Shown: positions 8,238 to 17,141 of the stretch, in pieces
Layout: every line of letters begins with the position of its first letter
Numbering within the stretch: position 1 is the first letter of the stretch
DNA from: Bradyrhizobium sp. CCBAU 051011
Lineage (GTDB): Bacteria > Pseudomonadota > Alphaproteobacteria > Rhizobiales > Xanthobacteraceae
Direction: 5' to 3'
NCBI RefSeq assembly: GCF_009930815.1
Contig: NZ_CP022222.1
Coordinates: 4,258,501 to 4,322,500 of the forward strand
Length of the DNA: 64,000 nt
Program-made: the position numbers and the translations under genes
Notes under the pieces: generated by a model
What the model was told of the DNA's origin: nothing
Database searches by the model: none
Seen by the model: only the letters and a program-made list of their open reading frames with translations

Positions 8238-11200
8238 ATGACGAGGACAACAACCACCGACTTAGCCGAGTGGCTGGGTAGACACGGTCTAGGCCAGTAC
8301 GCCAAAACCTTCGCAGAAAACAATATCGACTACTCCGTCCTTCCGGATTTGACGGAAAATGATCTCGAAAAACTCGGAGTTTCTTCGCTAGGTCACCGCA
8401 AGAAGCTGCTTAGGGCCATTGAAGCATTGACGGCCGCGCGCCAGCCCACCGGCACAACAATAGCGCTTTCAAGCGCCACTGTGTTGCCACCCTCTCTTGT
8501 GCAACATCGCGACGCTGAATTCCGTCAGATCACAGTGATGTTCTGTGACCTGGTGGGATCTACGCAGCTATCGGAGAAGTTAGATCCTGAGGATCTCCAA
8601 AAACTCATTGACGCGTATCGGGTAGAGTGCAACGCGGCGATTGGGCGCTATGGAGGCGAGGTCGCCCGCTATTTCGGCGATGGAGTGATGGCATTTTTCG
8701 GTTGGCCCCGTGCACACGAGGATGACGCCGTTCGTGCTGTTCACGCCGGCCTGGAGATTGTGTCCGGAGTTACGAAAATTTCAGGGCCAGTTACCTTGAA
8801 TTGTCGAGTGGGTGTTTGCTCGGGTCCGGTTGTTGTCGGTGAGATTGGAGATAGCGGTACGTGGTCGATGGACGCGGTGGGAGAGACGCCGAATATCGCC
8901 GCACGTCTACAGACCCTTGCCGCTGCCAATACGGTACTCATCTCGGATTCGACGAGGCGTCTCGTATGGGCAGCTTTTGAGTTTCAGGACGTCGGGCTCC
9001 AGGAACTCAAAGGTGTAACTGAACCTCTTCACGTGTATCGCGTGCTCTCGGCAAAAAATACCGCTAGCCGCTTCGAGGCTGCGCATACGGGCTCTCTTAC
9101 CCCGCTCATTGGACGCTCAAGCGAACTAGGCTTGCTGCTCGATAGGTGGCAGAAAGTCAAAGAAGGTGATGGCCAAGTCATATTGCTCTCGGGTATTCCC
9201 GGAGTCGGAAAATCAAGGCTCCTCCACGAATTGAAATCGCATATTCAGCAGGAACCACACATTTTGCTGCACCATCAGTGCTCGCCCTATCACAGTCAGA
9301 GCGCATTCTTTCCGGTGATCGGGCAGATCGAACAAGCGGCCCAACTAACAGCTCGCGAGGCCGAGGCAGATAAGATTGCCAAGCTTACAACTTACCTTCC
9401 GCGCTCAACTAATAACTCCAAAGAGCCGGTCCTGCTCATTGCCAAACTGTTATCAATCCCTTTGGAAAATAACCTCGAACTATCTGATCTTACGCCGCAG
9501 CAAATAAAGAACAGGACGATAAGCACGCTTGTCGACATGATCTTGGCGTTTTCTGTCCAACGCCCCACGCTCTGCATCTTCGAGGATGCGCACTGGCTAG
9601 ATCCATCGACGCTTGAGCTGCTGGAATCGATCATCAGCCGGATCGACCACGCCCGCGTGCTACTTATTGTGTCGTGCCGGCCCGAGTTCCGCCCCACATG
9701 GATGACCCACGCGAACACCACCATGCACTCGCTCACTCGATTGTCGCTCACCGAAGTGAGGGCGATGATCCGAGATATCTTGAGGGGAGGGAGCATGCCC
9801 CAACCGGTGCTCGACCGGATTATCGAAAAGGCCGATGGCGTCCCGCTATTCATAGAGGAACTGACAAGCAGTATGCTGAGTGCGCCTTTACAAACCCGAG
9901 GCACCTTCGAGCCCGCAGCACAGTCAGCATTACTCAGGGTTCCGGACACGCTGAGTGACGCATTGATGGAGCGGCTCGACCGCGTTGCGCCGAGTCGCAG
10001 ACTTGCACAGATTGCGGCTGTGATTGGGCGCGAGTTCTCCTATGATCTCTTGTCGGCTGCATCGCGAATTGACGATGACGATATGCTGTCGGCCCTCTCG
10101 TTGCTCGAACAGGCTGACATCATCTATCGAGTCGGAATTTCGCCTTTCCTTCGTTTCGCCTTCAAACATGCGTTGTTGCGTGACGCAATCTACGACTCTT
10201 TGCTTAGGAGTAAGAGGCAGCAGATACACGCGGACATCGCGGCAATCTTAGAGCATGACTTTTCGGAGCTCGCCGAAAATCAACCCCAAGTCCTAGCCTA
10301 TCACTATCAAGAAGCAGGCAATCACCAATTGGCCATTCGTCGCTGGTTCGAGTCTGGACAGGGTGCGCTCGCGCATTCCGCCAACGTCGAAGCGATTGCT
10401 AGCTTTCGAAAGGCCCTTCAGCTTCTGGACGCTTTGCCGGAAACGCCTGCACGGATCAGACAAGAGATCGACATTCAATTGGCGTTGGGAATACCGCTTA
10501 TCGCCGTTCAAGGGTATGCCTCCGCGGAAACCCGCGAAGCGTTTTCGCGGGCTCGTACCTTATGCCTGCAACTCGGCGACATCCCTGAGTATTTCCAAGC
10601 CCTGTTTGGGTTGTGGGGGCACTCCTGGATGGGTGGAAAGAATGATGATGCGCGCCGCTTAGCTGATGAGTTCCTGTCACGGTCACGAGCGTTGTCTCAA
10701 CCCGTGCCGCTAATGGTGGCTCATAGAGTGATGGGCAGTACGTTATTGACGATTGGGGACTTCCAATCGTCAGCGAACCATTTCGCGGAGTCAATCAAGC
10801 TCTCGATTGGCAAAGGAAAACAGCCCCTATCCAATCTTTACATGGTGGAACCCCAAGCGGCTTCGCTTCTGCTCCTATCTTGGGACTTGTGGTTTCTGGG
10901 CTATCCGGATCAATCCCTTTCCCGCGTTTCGGAAGCGCTTGCCTTGGGTCAAGACCTTGGCCACCCATACACCGTGGCGTTCGCTCATTACATGACTTCT
11001 GTTGTGCACCTCCTGCGCGGGGAGGCCGCTCGCGCCTTCGAAAGCGCCGAAAAAAGCTTCGAAATGTCGCAAGAACAGCGGTTTTCGCTGTACGCAATTT
11101 TGGCGAGAATTTCACGAGGCCGAGCAGCCGGCGAACTAGGCCGACTGGAGGAGGCCCGGGAGGAAATGGCACTGGGAATCGCCGAAGCACGACGCAATGG

Positions 11201-11618
11201 CGTGGGCTTCATGCTTCCAATGATGGATAGCTGGCTGGCGGACCTGAACGCCAAAGCTGGCGAAAATGAATGCGCGCTATCGAGTGTCGAGGGGATCCTA
11301 GCCAATATTGGTGACGTGACAGGCAGGTCATGGGAATCGGAATTGCATCGGCAAAGAGCGCAAATTCTTGTAGCACTCGACCCATCGAACATAAGAGAAG
11401 CTGAGTCCCATCTTAAGAAGTCTGTCGAAGTGGCGCGTGGTCAAAGCGCCAAGTCCTTGGAACTACGCGCCGCCACAAGCCTTGCAGAACTCTGGCGGAC
11501 GCAAGGAAGGCCCGATGAGGCGCGCGCACTGCTAGAACCAATCTGCCGTTGGTTCGACGAAGGAGCCGAAACGGCTGACCTCAGGCGGGCGCGCGGCGTT
11601 CAAATCACCCTGAACTGA
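8238..11618 (+). CDS. SAM domain / class III adenylate cyclase / AAA ATPase / TPR regulator
   Basis: This encodes 1126 residues in four parts. A SAM domain (about 8-66, LAEWLGRHGLGQYAKTF) comes first. A class III nucleotide cyclase domain (about 95-270) follows, with metal Asp residues in MFCDLVGST and YFGDGVMAFFG. A STAND-like ATPase has Walker A GIPGVGKS near 318 and Walker B LCIFEDAHWLD near 445. A long helical TPR C-terminus starts at about 650. It probably makes cAMP in response to a protein or ligand sensed by the SAM and TPR parts. The GC content is lower than in the catabolic genes that follow. A decayed relative lies at 5318-5925. Confidence 0.9.
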   Translation: MTRTTTTDLAEWLGRHGLGQYAKTFAENNIDYSVLPDLTENDLEKLGVSSLGHRKKLLRAIEALTAARQPTGTTIALSSATVLPPSLVQHRDAEFRQITVMFCDLVGSTQLSEKLDPEDLQKLIDAYRVECNAAIGRYGGEVARYFGDGVMAFFGWPRAHEDDAVRAVHAGLEIVSGVTKISGPVTLNCRVGVCSGPVVVGEIGDSGTWSMDAVGETPNIAARLQTLAAANTVLISDSTRRLVWAAFEFQDVGLQELKGVTEPLHVYRVLSAKNTASRFEAAHTGSLTPLIGRSSELGLLLDRWQKVKEGDGQVILLSGIPGVGKSRLLHELKSHIQQEPHILLHHQCSPYHSQSAFFPVIGQIEQAAQLTAREAEADKIAKLTTYLPRSTNNSKEPVLLIAKLLSIPLENNLELSDLTPQQIKNRTISTLVDMILAFSVQRPTLCIFEDAHWLDPSTLELLESIISRIDHARVLLIVSCRPEFRPTWMTHANTTMHSLTRLSLTEVRAMIRDILRGGSMPQPVLDRIIEKADGVPLFIEELTSSMLSAPLQTRGTFEPAAQSALLRVPDTLSDALMERLDRVAPSRRLAQIAAVIGREFSYDLLSAASRIDDDDMLSALSLLEQADIIYRVGISPFLRFAFKHALLRDAIYDSLLRSKRQQIHADIAAILEHDFSELAENQPQVLAYHYQEAGNHQLAIRRWFESGQGALAHSANVEAIASFRKALQLLDALPETPARIRQEIDIQLALGIPLIAVQGYASAETREAFSRARTLCLQLGDIPEYFQALFGLWGHSWMGGKNDDARRLADEFLSRSRALSQPVPLMVAHRVMGSTLLTIGDFQSSANHFAESIKLSIGKGKQPLSNLYMVEPQAASLLLLSWDLWFLGYPDQSLSRVSEALALGQDLGHPYTVAFAHYMTSVVHLLRGEAARAFESAEKSFEMSQEQRFSLYAILARISRGRAAGELGRLEEAREEMALGIAEARRNGVGFMLPMMDSWLADLNAKAGENECALSSVEGILANIGDVTGRSWESELHRQRAQILVALDPSNIREAESHLKKSVEVARGQSAKSLELRAATSLAELWRTQGRPDEARALLEPICRWFDEGAETADLRRARGVQITLN

Positions 11619-11645
11619 TCCTTCACCTCCTCAACAGTTGATTAG

Positions 11646-12659
11646 TTAGTTCGAAATGCGTGCGCATTCATCTCGCGGCAGAATTAGCTGGACATCATGG
11701 TCCGGCGCCAGGCGCGTCACCAAACCGAAGGCGAGGGCTTCTTGCGCGGTGAGGCGGCGGTTGAGCAGGAACAGCTCCTGCGCGCGCCGCATCCCGACCA
11801 TGCGCGGCAGGAACCAGGTGTTGCCGCCATCGGCGGTGAGGCCGAGCGCCCCATAGCCCAGCGCAAACCGGGCGTCGTCAGCTGCAACGACAATGTCGGC
11901 GACGTAGAGCAGGCCGAGTCCACCGCCACCGACGCCGCCGCGCACCGCGGCGACAACAGGCGCGTCGATGCTGGTCAGCCGCTCGATCGCCAGATGAAAG
12001 CGGTCGATCATGCGGCGCAGCCGGTTCGGCAATTGCTCGCGCGCGGTACCGGCAAACAGGCCGAGGTCGCCGCCGACCGTAAAGTTCGGCCCGTTGCCGG
12101 TGATAAGGACAGCGCGAACGTCAGGCCGTTCGGCAATCTGTGTCGCGGCTTCGGCGAGGTCGGCGGCCATGCTTTCGTCAATCGCATTGCCCTTGTCCGG
12201 ACGGTTCAGGCGCAATGTGGCGACGCCACCTTCGAAATCGAGCAGCACGGTCCGGAGCGGTCCAGCGGCGTCATGCCAGCGTGCGGTGTCGGTGAATTGC
12301 TCGAGCGACTTGATGTGCCCCTCGTCGAATGTGATCAGATGGGCAAAGGCGGCGTCGAGAGCAGCGCCGCCCTGTTTGCCGCGGCCGCGGTAACGGCCGG
12401 TCACCAGCAGGCGGCCATCGGCGAGATCGAGAAACCGTTCCGGCTCGGCCCGTGCCTCGAAATGCCTGCTAATCGCGCCCCAGCCGTTGCGCCGCATCGC
12501 CGCGGGGCCGTCATGATCGCCGCCGATGCCGAACGGCATGCCCTCTGCGCTGCGGCCGGTGAACTGCGGATGCAGCAACGCGTCGAGCTGATCGCGGTCG
12601 CCGGCGGCGAGGGCGGCGTAGAGGGCGCGGGCGAGTCCGGCAGGGGTGACTTCGTCCAT
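11646..12659 (-). pseudogene. SnoaL-like/enoyl-CoA hydratase fusion, 3'-truncated
   Basis: The frame encodes 337 residues. Residues 1-130 look like a SnoaL/NTF2-type fold (ARALYAALAAGDRDQLDALL, then GRYRGRG). Residues 135-320 are a crotonase with both oxyanion-hole regions (GNGPNFTVGGDL and RGGVGGGGLGLLY). The family's C-terminal 70 or so residues are missing: after GLVTRLAPDHDV the frame runs into about 14 unrelated residues and stops. ATG 12659 has an AGGAGG site just upstream. It is divergent from the Rieske oxygenase. The C-terminal helices contribute to crotonase trimers, so activity is doubtful. Confidence 0.75.
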
Positions 12660-12742
12660 CCCGATGATCCTCCTAGCGAATTCGTTGTTTTGGCGCCTGA
12701 ATGGGAAAATTCCCTTGAAGCCGTCGAACGGCGATGCTATTA

Positions 12743-12764
12743 TTTGAACGGTCAGTCGGATTAT
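12743..12764 (+). promoter_or_regulatory. Copy 1 of a shared 22-bp control motif
   Basis: The motif starts TTTGAACGG and ends CGGATTAT. It lies in the divergent region between the truncated crotonase gene and the Rieske alpha-subunit gene, 126 bases before the latter's start. It matches 21 of 22 bases with the minus strand of 26611-26632, ahead of the liv/FAD-oxidoreductase operon. It is probably an operator for the TetR regulator at 26793. The TTGAAC could also serve as a -35 element. Confidence 0.6.
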
Positions 12765-12868
12765 TTTTAAGCCAAGTCGCAGGTTTTCGCAAGAGAGCCT
12801 GGCCGGAACGAAAGATGTCGGGCCACAAAAGATACCCGGCCACGAAAGACACAATGGGAGATGCAGCG

Positions 12869-14128
12869 ATGAACGTGGTGCCGCGCGCGTCGCAATGGGG
12901 CGAATTGATCCGCCCCGACAAGGTGCACGGCTCGCTATACAGCGATCCTGCAATCTTCGAAGCCGAACTGCAGAGCATCTGGTACCGCACCTGGGTCTAT
13001 GTCGGGCACGAGAGCGAGGTGCCGAACGCGAACGATTACGTGGTCAAGTCGATCGGCCCGCAATCCGTGATCATGACCCGCGACGAGCAGGGCAAGGTCA
13101 ATCTCTTGCTCAATCGCTGTTCACATCGCGGCAACCAGGTCTGCTCCTACGACAAGGGCAATGCGCGCTCCTTCACATGCCCGTTCCATTCCTGGACGTT
13201 TGCCAATGACGGCCGTCTTGTCGGCTACGCCTTCCCGGACGGCTATGAAGGCCAGGACAAGTCAAAGCTTTCGCTCGGCCGCGTGACGCGGGTGCAGTCC
13301 TATCGCGGCTTTGTGTTCGGATCGTTTGCGGCCGAAGGCCCGACATTGGAGGAGCATCTCGGCGGTGCGGCCGAGACCATCGACCGCTTGGTTCGCTTCT
13401 CGCCGGAAGGCGAGGTCGAGGTCACCGCGGGCTTCCTCAAGCACCGCGTCAAGGCCAACTGGAAATTCATTCTGGAAAACGAATGCGACGGTTATCACCC
13501 GGCCTTCGTGCATTCCTCGATCTTCGGTGTCGCCGACAGCGCGATTGGCAAGCTTTATGGCGGCGCGTCGACCGCGGTGACGCGTGATTATGGCAACGGC
13601 CATACCGAGATCGACCTGCGGCCCGAATTCCGCAAGCGCGACACGCCGATGAGCTGGTTCGGCACCACCGAAGAGCGGCTGCCGGATTACACGGCGCGGA
13701 TGAAGGCCGCCTATGGTGACCAGAAGGCGCGCGAGATCATGATCGACGGCACGCCGCATGTGATGATCTTCCCGAACCTGTTCATTGCCGAAATCCAGAT
13801 GTTCGTGATCCAGCCGCTCGCGGTCGACGACAGCGTGCAGCATGTCACCGCCTTGCAGTTCAAGGGCGCGCCCGACATAAACCGGCGTCTGCGCCAGCAG
13901 ACCATGGGCTCGGTCGGCCCGGCCGGATTGTTGCTCGCGGACGATTCGGAAATGTACGAGCGCTGCCATCGCGGCGTGCTGGCGCGCAATCCCGAATGGA
14001 TTTTCCTCGGCCGCGGCGAGAAGCGCGAGCGCCAGGACGAACTCGGCTTCAAGGTCGGGCACGTCACCGATGAAATTCCCTCGCGCGGCATCTGGCGCCA
14101 CTACCGCAGCCTGATGGAGGCGGTGTGA
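12869..14128 (+). CDS. Rieske aromatic-ring-hydroxylating dioxygenase, alpha subunit
   Basis: This encodes 419 residues, the normal length for the catalytic subunit. The Rieske [2Fe-2S] ligands are C84-x-H86 and C104-x2-H107 (CSHRG and CPFHSW). The mononuclear iron site is D207, H210 and H215 (NECDGYHPAFVH) with a later Asp in LLLADDSEMYE. ATG 12869 is preferred because GGGAG precedes it and the product then starts like related proteins; in-frame ATGs lie at 12854 and 12814. Its stop overlaps the beta-subunit start. The substrate is unknown; the surrounding acyl-CoA genes suggest an aromatic or cyclic acid. No ferredoxin or reductase gene is nearby. Confidence 0.92.
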   Translation: MNVVPRASQWGELIRPDKVHGSLYSDPAIFEAELQSIWYRTWVYVGHESEVPNANDYVVKSIGPQSVIMTRDEQGKVNLLLNRCSHRGNQVCSYDKGNARSFTCPFHSWTFANDGRLVGYAFPDGYEGQDKSKLSLGRVTRVQSYRGFVFGSFAAEGPTLEEHLGGAAETIDRLVRFSPEGEVEVTAGFLKHRVKANWKFILENECDGYHPAFVHSSIFGVADSAIGKLYGGASTAVTRDYGNGHTEIDLRPEFRKRDTPMSWFGTTEERLPDYTARMKAAYGDQKAREIMIDGTPHVMIFPNLFIAEIQMFVIQPLAVDDSVQHVTALQFKGAPDINRRLRQQTMGSVGPAGLLLADDSEMYERCHRGVLARNPEWIFLGRGEKRERQDELGFKVGHVTDEIPSRGIWRHYRSLMEAV

Positions 14129-14622
14129 TGCTGTCGCGTGAAAGCAGCGCCACGCTGATATCAGCCGTAACCGCCTTCATCTACAAGGAGGCGCGGCTGC
14201 AGGACGAGCATCAATACGAAGCTTGGGAAGCGCTGTGGACCGATGACGGCGTCTACTGGGTGCCGGCCAATGGCGACGACATCGATCCCGAAAAGCAAAT
14301 GTCGATCATTTACGACAACCGTTCGCGCATCTCGCTTCGCATCAAGCAACTGCTGACCGGCAAACGCCACACCCAGACGCCGCAATCGCGGCTGCGGCGG
14401 CTGGTGTCCAACATCGAACTGCTGGACGAGCAGCCCGGCGGCGATATTTCGGTCGCCAGCAACAGCATGGTGTTCGAATCCAGCCTGCGCGACGACACCG
14501 TCTGGGCCGCGCGCAATGAATACCGGCTGCGCTATGTCGATGGCGAGCTGCGCATGGCGTACAAGAAGGTGATCCTGGTCAACAACGAGAAGGCGCTGTT
14601 CACGCTCTCGTTCCTGATCTAG
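14128..14622 (+). CDS. Aromatic-ring-hydroxylating dioxygenase, beta subunit
   Basis: This encodes 164 residues of the SnoaL-like cone fold typical of small oxygenase subunits (FIYKEARLQDEHQYEAWEALW, then SIIYDNRSRISLRIKQLL and the arginine-rich RLRRLVSNIE). It shares a TGATG overlap with the alpha-subunit stop, so the two are translationally coupled and should form an alpha3beta3 complex. It has no catalytic role of its own in this family. The ATG at 14128 is preferred over the GTG one codon earlier. Confidence 0.92.
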   Translation: MLSRESSATLISAVTAFIYKEARLQDEHQYEAWEALWTDDGVYWVPANGDDIDPEKQMSIIYDNRSRISLRIKQLLTGKRHTQTPQSRLRRLVSNIELLDEQPGGDISVASNSMVFESSLRDDTVWAARNEYRLRYVDGELRMAYKKVILVNNEKALFTLSFLI

Positions 14623-14644
14623 CCGGTAAAGGCGGAAACTTGCC

Positions 14645-15439
14645 ATGATCGACAAAGGTCCTGTTCTGCTCGACATCTCCGATGGCATCGCGCGGCTGCG
14701 GCTCAACCGCCCCGATGCGGCCAACGGCATGAGCGCCGAACTCCTGAGCGCGCTGTGCGACGCCATCATGGTCTGCCACGGCCAGCCCGATTTGCGCGTG
14801 CTGCTGCTGAGCGGCGAGGGCACGAATTTTTGCGCGGGCGGCGATATCAGGGCGTTTGCGTCGAAGGGCGAGAAGCTGCCTGACTACATCAGGCAGGCGA
14901 CGGCCTATCTGCAGAACGCAGTGACGGGATTGCTACGGCTGGAAGCGCCTGTCATTACCTCGGTGCAGGGATTCGCGGCAGGCGGCGGCGGCTTTGGCCT
15001 TGTCTGCGCCTCCGATATCGTTATCGCCGGCGAGTCCGCGAAATTCCTGGCGGGTGCAACGCGGGTCGCGATGGCGCCCGACGCCGGCGTGTCCGTCACG
15101 CTGTCGCGGCTGGTCGGTTTGCGCCGGGCGATGTCGATCCTTCTGACAAATCCGGTGATCTCGGCTGCGGAGGCTCTGGATATGGGCATCGTCACCCAGG
15201 TCGTTCCGGATGCGGACCTCACCGAGGCGTCGCTTGTGATGGCGCGGGAACTGGCGGCCGGTGCGCCGAAGGCACTGGCCGCGACCAAGCGGCTGGTCTG
15301 GGCCGGGACCGCGCTCAGCATCGAGCAGTGCCTGTCGGAAGAAGCGCGCACCGTATCCGAGCTGTCCGGCATGGCCGACGCGCGGGAAGGGCTCGCCGCG
15401 GTCATCGAGCGGCGCAAGCCCATTTTTACGGGACGCTAG
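14645..15439 (+). CDS. Enoyl-CoA hydratase/isomerase family protein
   Basis: This is a full-length crotonase of 264 residues. The oxyanion-hole segments are GEGTNFCAGGDIRAF and QGFAAGGGGFGLVCASDIV. The position of the second catalytic Glu is not an obvious Glu (VAMAPDAGVSVTL), and the Asp there suggests an isomerase or lyase of the PaaG kind instead of a simple hydratase. It lies 22 bases after the beta-subunit gene and three bases before the SDR gene, in one operon, and probably acts on the CoA thioester made by the cluster's acyl-CoA ligase. Confidence 0.9.
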   Translation: MIDKGPVLLDISDGIARLRLNRPDAANGMSAELLSALCDAIMVCHGQPDLRVLLLSGEGTNFCAGGDIRAFASKGEKLPDYIRQATAYLQNAVTGLLRLEAPVITSVQGFAAGGGGFGLVCASDIVIAGESAKFLAGATRVAMAPDAGVSVTLSRLVGLRRAMSILLTNPVISAAEALDMGIVTQVVPDADLTEASLVMARELAAGAPKALAATKRLVWAGTALSIEQCLSEEARTVSELSGMADAREGLAAVIERRKPIFTGR

Positions 15440-15442
15440 CCA

Positions 15443-16201
15443 GTGCCGGCCTCTGGCACGCGCGCGTTCGGACGGCTCGACGGCCGCCGCGCTTTCGTCT
15501 CCGGCGGCGCGAAGGGGATCGGTGCGGCGATCGTTCGCAGCTTCGCCGATGCCGGTGCTCACGTCGTGATCGCCGATCTCGATCTCGAAACGGCATCCGG
15601 GCTTGCCGGGCAGGTCGGTGCGACTGCTGTTCACCTCGATGCCGGCGACACCAAAATGGTGCAGGCGATCGTGGCGCAGCACGGACCGTTCGATATCGTC
15701 GTCAACAATGCCGGCGTCGACCAGCATGCGTTCTTCACCGATACGGCACCGGAGGATTGGGCCAAACTGCTCGCCGTCAATCTGGTCTCGGCCTTTGCCT
15801 GCACCCACGCCGCGCTTCCGGCGATGCAGGCGGCCGGCTTTGGGCGCATCATCAACATCACCTCGGAGGCGGGCCGGCTGGGCTCCAAAGGTGGCGCGGT
15901 CTATTCCGCCGCCAAGGGCGGCGTGATCGCCTTCACCAAGAGCATGGCGCGCGAAAATGCGCGCTTCGGAATTACGGCGAATGCCATTGCGCCGGGGCCG
16001 ATCCGCACGCCGATGCTGGAAGCGGCAGTCGCCCGGGGCGGCGACAAGATCTTGCGCGCGATGACCGATGCCACATTGCTACGGCGGCTCGGCGAGCCCG
16101 ACGAAGTCGCCGCAGCTGCATTGTTCCTGGCTTCCGATCAGGCGGCCTACATCACCGGCGAGACGATCGGTGTGTCCGGCGGAATGGGTCTGGGTGGATA
16201 G
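15443..16201 (+). CDS. SDR family oxidoreductase
   Basis: This encodes a 252-residue classical short-chain dehydrogenase/reductase. It shows the cofactor motif SGGAKGIGAAI near residue 18, the NNAG motif, the catalytic Ser in INITSEAGR, the YSAAKGG catalytic Tyr and Lys, and a C-terminal GVSGGMGLGG. An Asp after the second strand (VIADLDLE) favours NAD. The start is GTG at 15443, three bases after the crotonase stop. It may oxidise a cis-dihydrodiol from the oxygenase or a 3-hydroxyacyl-CoA. Confidence 0.9.
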   Translation: MPASGTRAFGRLDGRRAFVSGGAKGIGAAIVRSFADAGAHVVIADLDLETASGLAGQVGATAVHLDAGDTKMVQAIVAQHGPFDIVVNNAGVDQHAFFTDTAPEDWAKLLAVNLVSAFACTHAALPAMQAAGFGRIINITSEAGRLGSKGGAVYSAAKGGVIAFTKSMARENARFGITANAIAPGPIRTPMLEAAVARGGDKILRAMTDATLLRRLGEPDEVAAAALFLASDQAAYITGETIGVSGGMGLGG

Positions 16202-16202
16202 T

Positions 16203-17141
16203 ATGGCGCGCGCAGGCGAGGAACTCGCAACGGCTCCGATCGATCTTGCGATCGAGCGTATCCGCGCGGTCTATCGCAGCTGGAACCGGGATACGTCAGT
16301 CGCGCAGATGCGCGAGGATTGGGAAACGGCCTTCGGAGGCAGCACGGCGCCGGTAACATACGAACGTGTCTCTGCCGATGGCGTCGATGGCGAATGGATT
16401 TTTCCGGCCAATGCGCCCGATGACAAGACCATTCTGTATTTCCACGGCGGCGGCTTTCGCATTGGCTCGGTGGCTTCGCACCGCGACCTGATCGCGCAGA
16501 TTGCACTCGCCAGCGGCTGCCGCGTGCTCGCCATCAACTACCGCCTCGCGCCGGAACATCGCTTTCCGGCTGCGCTGGATGATGCGCTTGCGGCCTATGG
16601 CTGGATGATCGATCGCGGTCTGAAGTCCGGCAACATCGCCTTTGCCGGGGATTCCGCTGGCGGCAATCTCGTGCTCGCGGCGATGCTGGCCTTGCGCGAA
16701 CGCGGCCTCCCGCTGCCTATATCGGCGGTGCTGATGTCGCCATGGACCGATCTGGCGGCGACCGGCGCGAGTTATGTCACCCGCGCCGAAGCCGACCCGA
16801 TCCACCAGCGCCCGATGATCCTGGCGCTGGCGAAAAATTATCTGGGCGGGCAGGGCGATCCCTGCGATCCCAGGATCTCACCGCTATACGCCAACCTGCA
16901 AGGCTTGCCGCCGCTCTTGATCCAGGTCGGCGACCGCGAAACCGTGCTGGATGATTCCGTCATGTTCGCCGACAAGGCGCGCGCCGCAGGTATCGATGTC
17001 AGTCTGGAGGTCTGGGATGGCATGATCCATGTCTTCCAGATGTTCGGTGCGGAGCTTGCCGAGGCACGTCAGGCCATCGCATCGATCGCCAGGTTTCTCG
17101 ACCGGCACCTTCACATCAGGGACGAGAGGGTATCATCATGA
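16203..17141 (+). CDS. Alpha/beta hydrolase, hormone-sensitive-lipase type
   Basis: This encodes 312 residues. It has the oxyanion motif FHGGGFRIGS, the nucleophile elbow GDSAGGN, and a late Asp and His (GDRETVLDDS and DGMIHVFQ), which together form a complete catalytic triad. It is an esterase of the type IV/HSL family, probably cleaving an ester or lactone formed in the pathway. ATG 16203 begins one base after the SDR stop; a longer upstream frame would overlap the SDR gene. Its stop overlaps the next start by four bases. Confidence 0.9.
   Translation: MARAGEELATAPIDLAIERIRAVYRSWNRDTSVAQMREDWETAFGGSTAPVTYERVSADGVDGEWIFPANAPDDKTILYFHGGGFRIGSVASHRDLIAQIALASGCRVLAINYRLAPEHRFPAALDDALAAYGWMIDRGLKSGNIAFAGDSAGGNLVLAAMLALRERGLPLPISAVLMSPWTDLAATGASYVTRAEADPIHQRPMILALAKNYLGGQGDPCDPRISPLYANLQGLPPLLIQVGDRETVLDDSVMFADKARAAGIDVSLEVWDGMIHVFQMFGAELAEARQAIASIARFLDRHLHIRDERVSS

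Noticed and set aside
11697..12770. Rightward 357-codon frame opposite the truncated crotonase
   Set aside because: The leftward frame carries crotonase motifs and an AGGAGG site, so the rightward frame is a shadow.
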